DNA from: Limnoperna fortunei
Taxonomy: Eukaryota > Mollusca > Bivalvia > Mytilida > Modiolidae
NCBI GenBank assembly: GCA_944474755.1
Contig: OX104124.1
Location: 44,965,342 to 45,029,341, forward strand
Reading direction: 5' to 3'
Length of the DNA stretch: 64,000 nt
How positions within the stretch are numbered: position 1 is the first letter of the stretch; every line of letters starts with the position of its first letter. Below are positions 11,753 through 24,100 of the stretch, piece after piece. The position numbers and the translations under genes are program-made. Under the pieces are notes generated by a model. The model was not told the DNA's origin. It saw only the letters and a list, made by a program, of their open reading frames with translations, and ran no database searches.

Positions 11753-14391
11753 ATATGAATATTGAAACAGCCTAAAAGCTATCATCGCATATTTTATGGT
11801 TCAAGAAGTTACTTCAGAGCACCCTAAGAGTGCCTCTGCAATTCTGTAGTGACGTGACGTTAATATGTTTGTGACGTCACGAAAAATGTATAAAAAAAAT
11901 TAAAAAAGCGTATTTGAGATTGCAAAAAAATGTCTGACATTTTTGTTTTTATTTCAAGAATAAACACTTTAGTTTAATCGAATGTAAAATTTATTTCTGT
12001 CTACTTTTAAATTATTTTTTGTGCTCGACCACAATATTTTCTTCTGACAGCTCAGATACTATCCGATGCATGCATGCATGTAACCGTATATAGCTCGCAT
12101 CTGGGATGCTCGCTAAAAAATTTTAGAAGATGGACAGATTCAGTCAACTGATCAGGGAAGGGCGATGACGAGTATGAGGGAGGACCACAATGCTACCCAG
12201 TCAAATGAACAAGAAGATGCTGATTTTGTTATAAGGTTAGAGACAATAACCGCCGATGTATGAATTAATAAGAAAGATCCTTTGAGTAGCTTCTTTACAC
12301 CCGTCTGTCTTGCAATCAGAATGTTGGTCTTTGATTGTATCCTATATCGTTGATAAAAAATCTTGTAAAAGTCCAATTATCTCTCCTAAATGATATTCAA
12401 GCGCAACGAAAGTTCTTCATGCACATCCCCATATGATGTATTCCTTCATGAAAGTTTCGTCAAAATCCATAAAGCAGTGTAAGAGAAGTTGCGCTAAAGA
12501 GATATCTGGACAGACATACATGGTGATTCCCCAAAAACTTTAATTTTTGAGAGAGGTATGATTCAAACAACCCTACCTTAAACCTTTGGAACAGTTCGCT
12601 CATACTAAGGCTGAGCCAGAACCACAGATTAGAGCATTTAAGTACTAGTAATTTATTTTGGACTAATTCTTTATAAATCTTGTAATTTAAAAATGTAATT
12701 GCATATACGGCAAGGTCAGATTTTGGAAACCCCAAAAAATCAACGAGATAAAATTATTTGTATACTAGGAGGTACACGTCTTCTTGATTATGTGAGTTTC
12801 ATGAAAATCCATTGAACTGCTAATGAAGAGTTGCGGATTTCGGATAAAAGATGGATACCCCTTTGTAGACATAAGTCCTTTTTTTTGGAGGGGGGAGATG
12901 CAGCTACGGCAAACCCATGAATCAACTTGAACATTTTTATGCGCCCCCCTCCCCCGCGACGACATGTCGGGGCATTAGGGTTTTACTCACGTCCGTCCTG
13001 CTTTTCTTTTAAACCGTACATGAGAGTGATTTGAAATTCGGCAGGGTAGTTCAGTATGACGAATTGAACGTCCCAAGGGACTTCCAGACCTGTCTGATTT
13101 CCACTTCATGTTTTAGAATGGGCCCATTTGAAAAATTAATAATTGAAAATTTAGGTAAAGCTTTTCTTAGAAACCGAAATTTAGTAGGGTGGTTCAGTAT
13201 GAATCAACTGCACGTCCTAAGCAATTTTCAGACCTGTCGCGGACCACTTCCTGTTTAGTGGCCTACGCGGGGTTCATCCGTGTCCAATGGAAACATTCCT
13301 TCTTTATTAAAATAAGAGGTGCACATCTACATTATGATACAACGATTGTGTGAAACTTTCGTAAAAATCCATTGAGGGGTTTAAAATAAGTTGTGGATGA
13401 GATGGGTACCCTTAGGTGTACATTTAAGGACGGACGAACACCACTACTACTAATCAATCGGGTTTAGGAGGAGTTACAGATAAGAGATAGGTTCCGGAAG
13501 TTGTAAGGAAAGGATGGAAAGACACCCTAAAAATTTTATACGGTTGTTTTTATGGTCTACATAATCAGATAATATCATAAAAACTATGGGTCAGTGTGCC
13601 AAAAAATTCTTCGGTATTCGAACGTAAGTCTAGAGGAGTTTAAAAATCACACTGAAATTCTGAAACATGAAGAGTGATCATCCTTAAACGTAATCTAATA
13701 CTTTAACTGAAACAACCAAAGGTGGTTGCAATATAGCTCACTCTAGAGTGGGGTATAATAAATCCTTTAACATGATTTGATGTTCAAATGCGAAATAAGA
13801 TAACACGACGTTTTATTCTACTGTTATATTGTTTAATTTATTACAAAGTTTTTGTCACAAACTTTGTTGAGATGTTTATATGACAATAAAATTTGAATCT
13901 GAATATGAATTATTTGTATATTAAGTAATTTATAATATCTTTGTGTTGCAATAAACTTTCTTTATTTGTTCAGTAATTGGAGACTCCCATATTAGGTAGC
14001 CATCGACCCATATTAAAGCCTCGGACTCGGCTGATGCCTCGACCTAATGCGGGAGTCTCGGATTTGAGGGGGCCTGATATGGGAAACCCTGTATCACATT
14101 CTATATTTATTTTGACGTTTCTATTACTATAACTACTAAAACAAGTTCTTCAATAGATGCATTAAGAACTATAATTATAAAAAAGTATACCCACCTTGCT
14201 TGAATACTTTCAACAATGTCCTATGGGTATCAGAATTACACAGGCGAACAACATTTTCTATTGTAGACTGTGTTTGACAGAGAAACCAGACCCTGTCGGA
14301 ACTCCCCGCATGTAATCTGTTAGCCATTTGTTTATCTGTTTAGAACAGAGAATATAATTGGCTTGGTTTAAAAAGCTACCAGTTGAAGAAA

Positions 14392-14843
14392 CTAACTAGA
14401 TTGACTGAATCTGTCCATCTTCTTAAATTTTATACTTTAACGCGGGATGAAAAAAAGGGGGAATGAAGCGTTATTTCTTCTAAAATGCGACTACACTTGG
14501 TACTTTTGTAAACTTCTATTTGATTGGTAACTACATTTGGTTGAATTTTCTTTTCCACATTAATAAAGTAACGCGCTATTTTAGAAAGTAGCGCGTTACT
14601 GTCACAAATTAGTGCGTTACTTTTAAAAAGTAGCGCGTTACTTTCACGAAGTAGCGCGTTACAGTCCTTAAACTGGAATGAGTATAAAGTAGCGCGCTGC
14701 TTTCAATAAGTAACGCGCTGCTTTTACCATTTTAAAGTAATGCGCTACTTTCTTAACGTAGCGCGTTACTATAAGGAAGTAGCCCGTTCGTAAAACCAGC
14801 GCGTTACAAAACAGCGCAATAATGACATGAACTGCCACTCATA
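14392..14843. repeat. right terminal inverted repeat with palindromic boxes
   Basis: Runs from GATTGACTGAATCTGTCCAT at the inner end, through TACTTTAACGCGGGATG, to about ten AAGTARCGCGYTACTT-type boxes at 14565-14812, and ends GCCACTCATA. It is the reverse complement of the left repeat, but the box number differs. Confidence 0.85.
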
Positions 14844-14849
14844 GAAGAC
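14844..14849. repeat. target-site duplication GAAGAC, right
   Basis: Exact copy of 11441-11446, directly abutting the right inverted repeat. Confidence 0.85.
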
Positions 14850-16104
14850 CTATTCTGTGCTAGAAAATGCGCCATCGACAGTGAGACATGGAGATTTATT
14901 TTCAGAAGTTTTAATTTCAAATTGAATCTTCAGAACGCAAATTTTAAAACGTCAGAATTTTCTCAATGATATAAATTCCACTTTACACGTACAGGGCACT
15001 GTTTCATATTTTAAAACATCTCAAATTTCAGGATTTCCTCAACTCATCCTCAACTCAAATATTGGCCAATCAGATTGCTGGAAACTTCAAATTTGAGGAA
15101 CAAACTCTCAATTTGAGAAGTTTTATGAAACTGAGACCAAATCAGTCATGACCATATTTGATTAGGGATATAGATGTACAATCTACAAAATGTAGAACGA
15201 TTTTAATATACAAGTATGTACAGCAAAGTAAGAAAAAGAAATTGAAAAGTGCAAAATACGTGGTGTTGACATGGTATACCCACAGTCCCTACTCCTTACA
15301 ACTTATGTTGCCATAAATGATCAATTCTTTAATGTAATTACGGTAATATAATAAATATATAGAGAGTTTTCAGGTGTCTGATTGGCTTTATTTTTTGTTA
15401 ATCTCAGAACAATAATGGTAAACGTATTTGAGAGTAACTGGATTAAGCTTGCGTGAATGAAAAAAATTATTGCACCAGCTAGGGACTGGGTTAAGCTACC
15501 ATCTAAAAAAGGTTTGTTCATATTGATCCCATGACTTTTTTTTACACACATGTATCCCAAAACTACATCTGTATAAGGGGCCTCTCGAATATAAATATTG
15601 AAACGTAGCCCTTAACTACATTAAATAAGCGACATTGTAAATTTTAGGGAGGAGGATTGAATTATTCAACCACAGTTAGTAATAGCATTAAACGCGATCT
15701 CTAAAGGGAAACAGACACACGAGGGGGTGGGTTGTTTCCCGGATTACTTGACCGAGGGAAACAACCTTCACAAGGGTTTATAATTGGTGTATGAGGAACA
15801 TTTGCATATTCACTCATTGCAATATATACTGTTGAAATTATAGGTGTCAAAAATTTATAGACACCGTGCATATAATTGTGAGAGTAGATTTATTTCTATA
15901 GATTTTTGCAAGTTTATGATTAAACAATATTTATTTTTTAAATTATGCATTAATAATCTTTGAGTGCTAAATTGTAAAGCCGATGTAAATTAATATAAAC
16001 AGTGTATGCGGAAAATTTACATATTTACTGATTGCAATATATACAGTTGAAATTATAAATGTAAAAAATTTAGTCGATTCCAATTTCCTTGTACTTTATA
16101 TTAT
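14850..16104. other. non-coding stretch with internal direct repeats
   Basis: No gene seen. About 15446-15496 repeats the dispersed word found near 8985. About 15800-15861 and 16014-16080 are direct repeats (GCAATATATACTGTTGAAAT / GCAATATATACAGTTGAAAT). About 15893-16010 recurs in diverged form at about 17508-17625. Confidence 0.6.
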
Positions 16105-16786
16105 AGGGTTATTGCATGAATATTGGGAATTATTACTATTCATGTAAAAAACTTTCATTATAATTTGAGTTCTATTATTCTGGCATATTTTAACAAAGAA
16201 CAAATAGCGTAGTTGTATTATGCATAAGCATATTACATGGCATATTACATGCCATATGCATATAGGCGGGGCTATTGGGCGTTGCTTAATAAATATGTCA
16301 TGACTGATTTTTTGGACATCAGCTGTGCGCTTTATACAATGCGAAAATATTATCTTACCGAATTTTTGGTTTAAAGTATATAGTCTGCCAACAGGCTGAA
16401 GGAAAATGTCAACATGTAGGTTTGGCGATGTTTATTATGCTTATAATGTTTATTAAACTTGTTTAATTTGGGATGAATTTTGTTAGCACATGCCATTGCC
16501 TGATTTGATCTCATTACGATGTCAGAACAATTAACATCCATAGTAATAATAACAATAATACTGTCTTTGATATGTCATATGCGAAAATATGTCCCAAGGT
16601 TAGAAGGCATAATGCACTTCCCTTCGGGTCGTGCATTATGCCTTCTAACCTTGGGACATATTTTCGCATATGACATGACAAAGACAGTATTATTGTATAA
16701 ATATTGTCCCTAGCAAGTGCAAGCTTGCGAGTGCAATATAGCATCTTGCGAGGGACAATATTTCCCAATATTCATGCAATAACCCT
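16105..16786. mobile_element. 682-bp inverted-repeat element (MITE-like) with a long internal hairpin
   Basis: Ends are 25-bp exact inverted repeats: AGGGTTATTGCATGAATATT onward at 16105-16129 and its complement at 16762-16786 ending CAATAACCCT. No clean target duplication is visible in the TA-rich flanks. It contains a 64-bp-arm hairpin (16554-16694) and a second small inverted pair (AATATTGTCCCT / AGGGACAATATT). No transposase, so presumably non-autonomous. Confidence 0.85.
16554..16694. repeat. 64-bp-arm near-perfect hairpin
   Basis: Left arm 16554-16617 ends GGCATAATGCAC; right arm 16631-16694 begins GTGCATTATGCC. About two mismatches over 64 bp, with a 13-nt loop (TTCCCTTCGGGTC). The mirrored small open frames on both strands are a by-product of this symmetry. 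Confidence 0.92.
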
Positions 16787-17329
16787 TTTATTATATAGTA
16801 ATAATATTTTGGGTGCTTTTAAGTGATTATTCATTATATTTGCTATTTTGTAATATTTTACTAGGTCAAATATTATCATATTTTTACTTGGTCAATATGA
16901 CAGATATATATGTTATGTAGATGTAGATAAAATAAAAAACAGAGTTCTTTTCAAATTTGTGTTTTGATTTGTTTTTCCTTATTGTTGTGAATATACAATA
17001 TGTATCTATGTTCCTGCTTTGAAACGATCTCCTTGCACACGATTTATTCTCGTTTCGTACAGTTTACAGTCGATTTTTCCTTTTGTTGGTCTATGAATTT
17101 TTTAACTTTACTTTTATCGACATTCGAAATCACTTCCATAAGCAGAAGAATATTTTCAAGAAAATTTAAATCTGAGAAATTTTTGAAACAATGATTATTG
17201 TTTTGAAAAATATTAAATATCTTTGTATGAAACGTTTCCCTTTGTTGCTCGTATTTTAAACAGTATAAAAATAAAATTAAACAGTATAAAATTATCTGTG
17301 TGTATGCGACACCGTCACGGCGGCGGGCC

Positions 17330-17343
17330 GGGGGGGGGGGGGG
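17330..17343 (+). repeat. G14 homopolymer
   Basis: A run of 14 guanines next to CGGCGGGCC, an isolated GC-rich island in AT-rich DNA. Length may vary between individuals or be miscalled. Confidence 0.9.
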
Positions 17344-17507
17344 TTACTAGGGATACTTTTAGGTACGGGTCTGCGGACGGGGATTTGAAAACCCACCTAT
17401 TCATATATCTTCGCAAGTTATGTAACGGGACTTAATCATATACTGAGTTAATAAATCAGACCTATTCATATATTTTATTACACATTCCCATTGGCAAAAT
17501 ACAAAAT

Positions 17508-17625
17508 ATGGATAGATTGTTTGCAAGTATGATTATACATTATTTATTTTTCAATTATGCTTTAATTAATCTTTCAGTGCAAAATTTTAAAGCCGTTGGA
17601 AATAAACATAAACGGTGTCTTGGAA
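17508..17625. repeat. dispersed repeat, second copy
   Basis: Aligns with about 15893-16010 through blocks such as TTGCAAGT-TATGATTA, TTATTTTT-AATTATGC, TTAATCTTT-AGTGC and TAAAGCCG. Diverged; class unknown. Confidence 0.6.
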
Positions 17626-17861
17626 TAATGACCATCTGCAACATATCATTTTTAAATTATCGCGCCATTGAAGATTATCCAAGGAATACATTATCACGAT
17701 CTAAAAATAGACAGTTGAATGAAGACACACTATAAACAAATAAAGATCTGAAATGAATGAAGACACACTATACAAATAAAATAACTTTATTACTAACAAG
17801 TTATTCCTGCATCTTTGTCAATTATAACATTATTTTTATTAGTGCAGACAGCACACATCTC

Positions 17862-17983
17862 TGACGTCACTGTCTCAGTGTCTGATTTTGTTTGTGCTGA
17901 CAATGTTTGTGCCTATCATGGATGTTCGCAACTAGATATTGATGTCCGACACAAGGAAACAGAAAATGTTTTTGTATATAAAT
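17862..17983 (+). promoter_or_regulatory. candidate promoter of the NUP42-like gene
   Basis: A consensus CRE, TGACGTCA, is at 17862-17869 and a TATA-box-like TATATAAAT at 17975-17983, 36 bp before the ATG at 18019. If the TATA box is used, transcription would start around 18005 with a very short leader. Upstream ATGs at 17903, 17918 and 17967 would not then be transcribed. Inference from motifs only. Confidence 0.4.
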
Positions 17984-18018
17984 ACTTCTTATTTACACTT
18001 ACGTTAAAAAAATACGCA

Positions 18019-18103
18019 ATGACTGTCTGCAAATTCTTTCTGCAAGGTTACTGCAAGTTTGGAAGCAGTTGCAGGTTTGAACACCCAAGTGGCGGTAATG
18101 CAG
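18019..18103 (+). CDS. NUP42: NUP42 exon 1 (CCCH zinc finger)
   Basis: 28 codons plus 1 nt. Residues C4, C12, C18 and H22 form the complete CCCH finger. Donor CAG|GTAATT gives phase 1, which matches exon 2 and makes a GGC glycine codon across the junction. A stronger-looking donor ATG|GTAAGA lies 65 nt downstream (18169) but has phase 0 and would misframe exon 2. Confidence 0.8.
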
Positions 18104-21100
18104 GTAATTTCGAACAGACACTGAATAATAACACAAAAAATCGAGACACCAACTATAAATCATATATGGTAAGAAATCAGTCCAGATAATTTAATGGGGG
18201 CTTATTTTGTTACCGGTTACAAAACAGTTACATAAAAACTTATACTATTACACAATAGTTACATAATTGCATTAAGGAATACAAAATTAAAAAATATATA
18301 CACCCCCTAAAACGTAAAACGTTCCCGTACGAACTTTAAACGGACGAACCAAAAACGACATATGAACGGACGAAGAAGGAACGAACGCTCTTATCGTCCA
18401 GACGAACCATTCCAATCAGAGACAAGCTATACGCTTCAATCGTTCGTATGTGGGAAAACGAATACAGACGCCTACAGAGGGAACGTGTTTTTTATAAAAA
18501 AACACTAACCCACCATGGAAGTTAATCCTTTTCTCAATCACCCACCATGGTATATCCACGCCTACTGTCGTGGTTAAGAATCTTCTCGGGTAATCTTACC
18601 ACGGTGGATGCATATGAGGGAGTTCAGTCTACCATGGCATGTCGCCACAGGGGTCCGGCCACTATATCTCCGCGGAGGTACAAAACATAAACGTTGTCAT
18701 TTAATTGATTAATTTAAACAGTCAGGGGTAATACTTAAACAAGTGTTATTTTTTTACTTGTATAAGTAAAAAAAAATTACTCAAATGCGTAAATATTTTT
18801 TACTCGGTCAGTTGCGATCGGTACTTTTTTCAAATTTGCCGCGTTTCTATTTATCATACGGGTATGTTGTTTTTGATATATATGCGTGCGCAACCTTCCG
18901 TCATTAAAGTAAGAATTAAAACGTCCGCGATGTCAGTAAACTTTCGTCTTTTTTGAGAAAAATGGTGAAAATCTCTTCAATTTTTGATGTCGTTGTTTAA
19001 AAAAATGAACCCATAGAATTGAAAACGTAAACCGTCATATTTTAGTTTAGATATTGAACTGTGTATTTCGAAGACAATTATTGTTGCGCAACATGGTTTT
19101 GTGAATGCGCACATGGTTTTAAGTTCTCCATCGACGTCTTGTTTTTTACTTGTATACGTAAAAAAAAATTTGTGGGATATTAAGGGGGAACTACTCCGTT
19201 TGACTTGTATGCTTGTCGTACAGAACACCGATAAGATTTAAAAGAATCAAAATCGTGATCAAAATAGATTTAATTATTTGTTGTGACTTGTGTCCGTGAA
19301 GTAAACCATCGAAAATCGGAAAGGAATAATTGTTGATTTACATAGATTGTATCGAACAGAAATTTTAAAACTAAATTTTTTGGTGACGATTTTTAAAGTG
19401 GTTATTATTATATAGATATTGACACTGATTGATTTTTTTTTAACAATTTCTACATTGTTTAATACGTGACACCACACCAAATGGGATTATAAAAGGGTTT
19501 ATTTGCTATGAATAATACTTCTAAAGAAAATATTTAATATGCATAATTATACTTTAATAATTATATAATTTATAAAAATATCAAAAGTATGCAGTCTAAT
19601 ATCTTGAATCATTCAAACCATAAGTATTTTGTTTATTTCTGTAGTATATTTTACATGTTGTACGAATACGAAAGCTCTATTTTGATTCTGTCCATTTGTA
19701 CAACAATAGCGAACACGCAAGCAAGGTGAACATATAACAAGCAAAGTGCAGAGCATAAAAGGCATGTATAACAATAAAACAAGGCAGACAGCACATACTA
19801 AACATAAATACCAGTAGCAACTAAATGAGACAATAGTAACATGTAAGCATACAATGCAAGATAAGATAAGAACACAATGACAGTGAAGATACACAAACTA
19901 AAAATAATGACTAAAACTGACATGAGCATGCAATTGAGAAGAGACAACAAAATATTAACACTTAAAGGCTTAAGCATTTAGCATACATTTAGATTAGGAC
20001 CTATATCCGTAAATAAGTTTACTATAGAAATCCCTAATCGATTGGTTCTGTCACCATTCAAAGCCCTTTTTTCCAAAAATCTCCTCATACTTGTGTATGT
20101 TACATACAAATATTTTATACACTGAACTATATAATTTTTTATGAAATTGTAAATGTTGGAGTTATTAATTCATTAATTGGTTTGTAGTTTTGGTTCTTGA
20201 ATAACAGTCAATTAATATCGAGTAAATGGGTACAAATATTTTTACTTGTTTGAGTAAAAAAATATTCTAATGTTATATATATAAACTATATGATAGCAAA
20301 ATCAAGCTCTTATGCAAACCAGTACATATTTCTTGCTTGTAGGAGTAAAAAAACTGCAATGGTATATATTATATATAATAGCAAAATCAATCTTTTATCA
20401 AACTTGTGACAATGCGATAATTGAAGCATATCTGTAAGATTAGTATGTGTTTATCATTTAAGATGTTTGTGGTAAAATTTTATTATAAAGTATACACATG
20501 TAGGATGGTGGATAAATATTTGTCTTGAACAAGTCAAAGTTAAAAATTTCTTGCTCACTAATACTAGACCTTACATGAAGTTAATAAAATAAAAATTGAC
20601 ATGCATCATTAAGCACACAAAAACATTTGTTCTCACTAAAATATTCAATCCCTGTATATAAGTTTACCGAGGAGTCACTAATTTACTAAAATTGGATAAT
20701 AGTTTAGGGATATCGACAACAGTAAAACAATGTTATGTAAATGGGTAACAATTCTTACTTGTTAGAGTAAAAAAAGACTTCAATGGTATATATTATATAG
20801 AAGAGCAAAAATATTTTATCAAATATGTGAGGGTCCATAATTGAAACATATTAGTAAGCGGAGTATGCATTTGTCATGTTTATAATTCATATTTTGGGTA
20901 ACATCATGTTACAAAGCATGTACATGTAAGAAGGTGAGTATTTTACCTAAGTCAGAAGTTCACTAATCCTAAACTTGTGTGAAGCTCTACAAGTGAGGTT
21001 AATATTATAATTTATCAAACAAAAACATTTGGTCACTTAAATATTTTAATCCGTAAATAAGTTTACTTTTGAAATCCCTAATCGCTTGGTTCTGTCACCA

Positions 21101-24100
21101 TTCAAAGCCCGTTTTTTCCAAAAATCTCCTCATAATTGTGTATGTCATATACAAATATTGCATACACAGAACTGTATAATTTTTATGAAATTGTAAATGT
21201 TGGAGTCATTAATTCACTAATTGGTTTGTAGTTTTGGTTCTTGAATAACAGTCAGTTAATATTGAGTAAATGGGTACAAATATTTTTACTTGTTTGAGTA
21301 AAAAAATATTCTAATGTTATATATTAACTATATGATAGCAAAATCAAGCTCTTATGCAAACCAGTAAATATTTCTTGCTTGTAGGAGTAAAAAAACTGCA
21401 ATGGTATATATTATATATAATAGCAAAATCAATCTTTTATCAAACTTGTGACAATGCGATAATTGAAGCATATCTGTAAGATGAATATGTGTTTATCATT
21501 CAAGATGTTTGTGGTAAAATTTTATTATAAAGTATACACATGTATGAAGGTGGATAAAATATTTGTCTTAAACAAGTCAAAGTTAAAATTTCTTGCTCAC
21601 TAATACTAGACCTCAAGTGAAGTTAATAAGATAAAAATTGACATGCATCATTAAGCACATAAAAACATTTGTTCTCACTAAAATATTCAATCAGTTTACT
21701 GAGGAGTCACTAACTTACTTAAATTGGATAATAGTTTAGGGAGATCAACAACAGTAAAACAATGTTATGTAAATGGTTTAAAATTTCTTACTTGTTAGAG
21801 TAAAAAAAGACTTCAATGGTATATATTATATAGAATAGCAAAAATATTTGATAAAATATGAAAAATAAGTTGTAAATGTTGGAGTCATTAATTTATTAAT
21901 TGGTTTTTAGTTTAGGTAGTTGAATAACAGTCAATTAATATTGTGTAAATGGGCACACAAATTTTTACTTGTTGGAGTAAAAAAATATTCTAATGTTATA
22001 TATTAACTATATGATAGCAAAATCAAGCTCTTATGCAAACCAGTAAATATTTCTTGCTTGTAGGAGTAAAAAAACTGCAATGGTATATATTATATATAAT
22101 AGCAAAATCAATCTTTTATCAAACTTGTGACAATGCGATAATTGAAGCATATCTGTAAGATGAATATGTGTTTATCATTCAAGATGTTTGTGGTAAAATT
22201 TTATTATAAAGTATACACATGTATGAAGGTGGATAAAATATTTGTCTTAAACAAGTCAAAGTTAAAATTTCTTGCTCACTAATACTAGACCTCAAGTGAA
22301 GTTAATAAGATAAAAATTGACATGCATCATTAAGCACATAAAAACATTTGTTCTCACTAAAATATTCAATCAGTTTACTGAGGAGTCACTAACTTACTTA
22401 AATTGGATAATAGTTTAGGGAGATCAACAACAGTAAAACAATGTTATTTAAATGGGTTAAAATTTCTTACTTGTTAGAGTAAAAAAAGACTTCAATGGTA
22501 TATATTATATAGAATAGCAAAAATATTTGATAAAATATGAAAAATAAGTTGTAAATGTTGGAGTCATTAATTTATTAATTGGTTTTTAGTTTAGGTAGTT
22601 GAATAACAGTCAATTAATATTGTGTAAATGGGCACACAAATTTTTACTTGTTGGAGTAAAAAAATATTCTAATGTTATATATAAACTGCATGATAGCAAA
22701 ATCAAGCTCTTATGCAAACACATAAATTTTTCTTGCTTGGTAGAGTAAAAAAAACTGCAGTGGTATATATTATATATAATATCAAAATCAATCTTTTATC
22801 AAACTTGTGACAATGCGATAATTGAAGCATATCTGTAAGATGAATATGTGTTTATCATTCAAGATGTTTGTGGTAAAATTTTATTATAAAGTATACACAT
22901 GTATGAAGGTGGATAAAATATTTGTCAAACAAGTCAAAGTTAAAATTTCTTGCTCACTAATACTAGACCTCAAGTGAAGTTAATAAGATAAAAATTGACA
23001 TGCATCATTAAGCACATAAAAACATTTGTTCTCACTAAAATATTCAATCAGTTTACTGAGGAGTCACTAACTTACTTAAATTGGATAATAGTTTAGGGAG
23101 ATCAACAACAGTAAAACAATGTTATGTAAATGGGTTAAAATTTCTTACTTGTTAGAGTAAAAAAAGACTTCAATGGTATATATTATATAGAATAGCAAAA
23201 ATATTTGATAAAATATGAAAAATAAGTTGTAAATGTTGGAGTCATTTATTTATTAATTGGTTTTTAGTTTAGGTAGTTGAATAACAGTCAATTAATATTG
23301 TGTAAATGGGCACACAAATTTTTACTTGTTGGAGTAAAAAAATATTCTAATGTTATATATAAACTGCATGATAGCAAAATCAAGCTCTTATGCAAACACA
23401 TAAATTTTTCTTGCTTGGTAGAGTAAAAAAAACTGCAGTGGTATATATTATATATGATAGCAAAATCAATCTTCTATCAAACTTGTGAGAAAGCCATAAT
23501 TGAAGCATATTTGTAAGAAGAGTATCTGTTTGTCATTTTAAGATGTTTTTGGTAAAATCTTGTTACAAAGCATGAAGATGTAAGAAGGTGGGTATATGAC
23601 TCAAGTCAGAAGTTCACTAATCCTAAACTTGTGCGATGCTCTACAAGTGTGGTTATTAAGATAAATAATTTATTGAATAAAAGCATTTGGTCACTAAAAT
23701 ATTTTAATCTCTGTAAATAAGTTTACTATTGAAATCTCTAATCTTTTGGTTCTTACACCATCCAAAGCCATTTTTTTCAAAATTTTCCACATACTCTTGT
23801 ACGTTTCATACAACTATTGCATATACAATGAACTATATAATTTTTAATTAAATTGTAACTGCGGGAGTCATTCAATAAAAAAAACTGCAATGGTGTATAT
23901 TATATAATAGCAAAATCCATCTTTTATTAAACTTGTGAGAAAGCCATAATTGAAGCATATTTGTAAGATGAGCATCATGATGAGTATGTGTTTCTCATTT
24001 TAAGATGTTTTTGATAAAATCTCGTTACAAAGGATACACATGTAGGAAGGTGGATAAAATATTTGTCTTAAACAAGTCAAAGTTAAAATTATTAGTTCAC

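Larger units (their letters stand above)
11447..14843. mobile_element. 3.4-kb DNA element with long composite terminal inverted repeats
   Basis: The left end TATGAGTGGCGGTTCAGGTC and the right end (reverse complement TATGAGTGGCAGTTCATGTC) are inverted copies, and both are flanked by GAAGAC. The inverted repeats run inward for about 300-450 bp and consist largely of repeated near-palindromes of the form AAGTARCGCGYTACTT, then unique sequence (CTTGGTACTTGTGTAAAC, CATCCCGCGTTAAAGTA). No transposase is seen; open frames at 12152-12376 and 12460-12735 (minus) lack motifs. The interior has three diverged copies of a TTTCGTGAAAATCCATTGA-type repeat (about 12440, 12790 and 13355), a direct repeat near 13045/13190, and an inverted pair GAGACTCCCATATTAGGT / ACCTAATGCGGGAGTCTC near 13980-14060. 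It looks non-autonomous. A 6-bp duplication with long inverted repeats is compatible with a Maverick/Polinton or Dada-type origin, but the terminal bases do not settle the superfamily. Confidence 0.85.

Noticed and set aside
16514..16768. Mirrored 64- and 84-codon frames (SLICHMRKYVPRLEGIMH)
   Set aside because: The same peptide appears on both strands only because the DNA is a near-perfect hairpin.
17815..18018. Upstream in-frame start (MSIITLFLLV) for NUP42
   Set aside because: Adds 68 unconserved residues before a finger that starts at residue 4 in the known family, and crosses the TATA-like box. The start at 18019 fits better.
18104..18189. Reading exon 1 through to the stop at 18189 as a stand-alone 57-residue CCCH protein
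   Set aside because: The sequence after 18103 is Asn/Thr-rich without conserved features, and the donor at 18104 joins exon 2 in frame.
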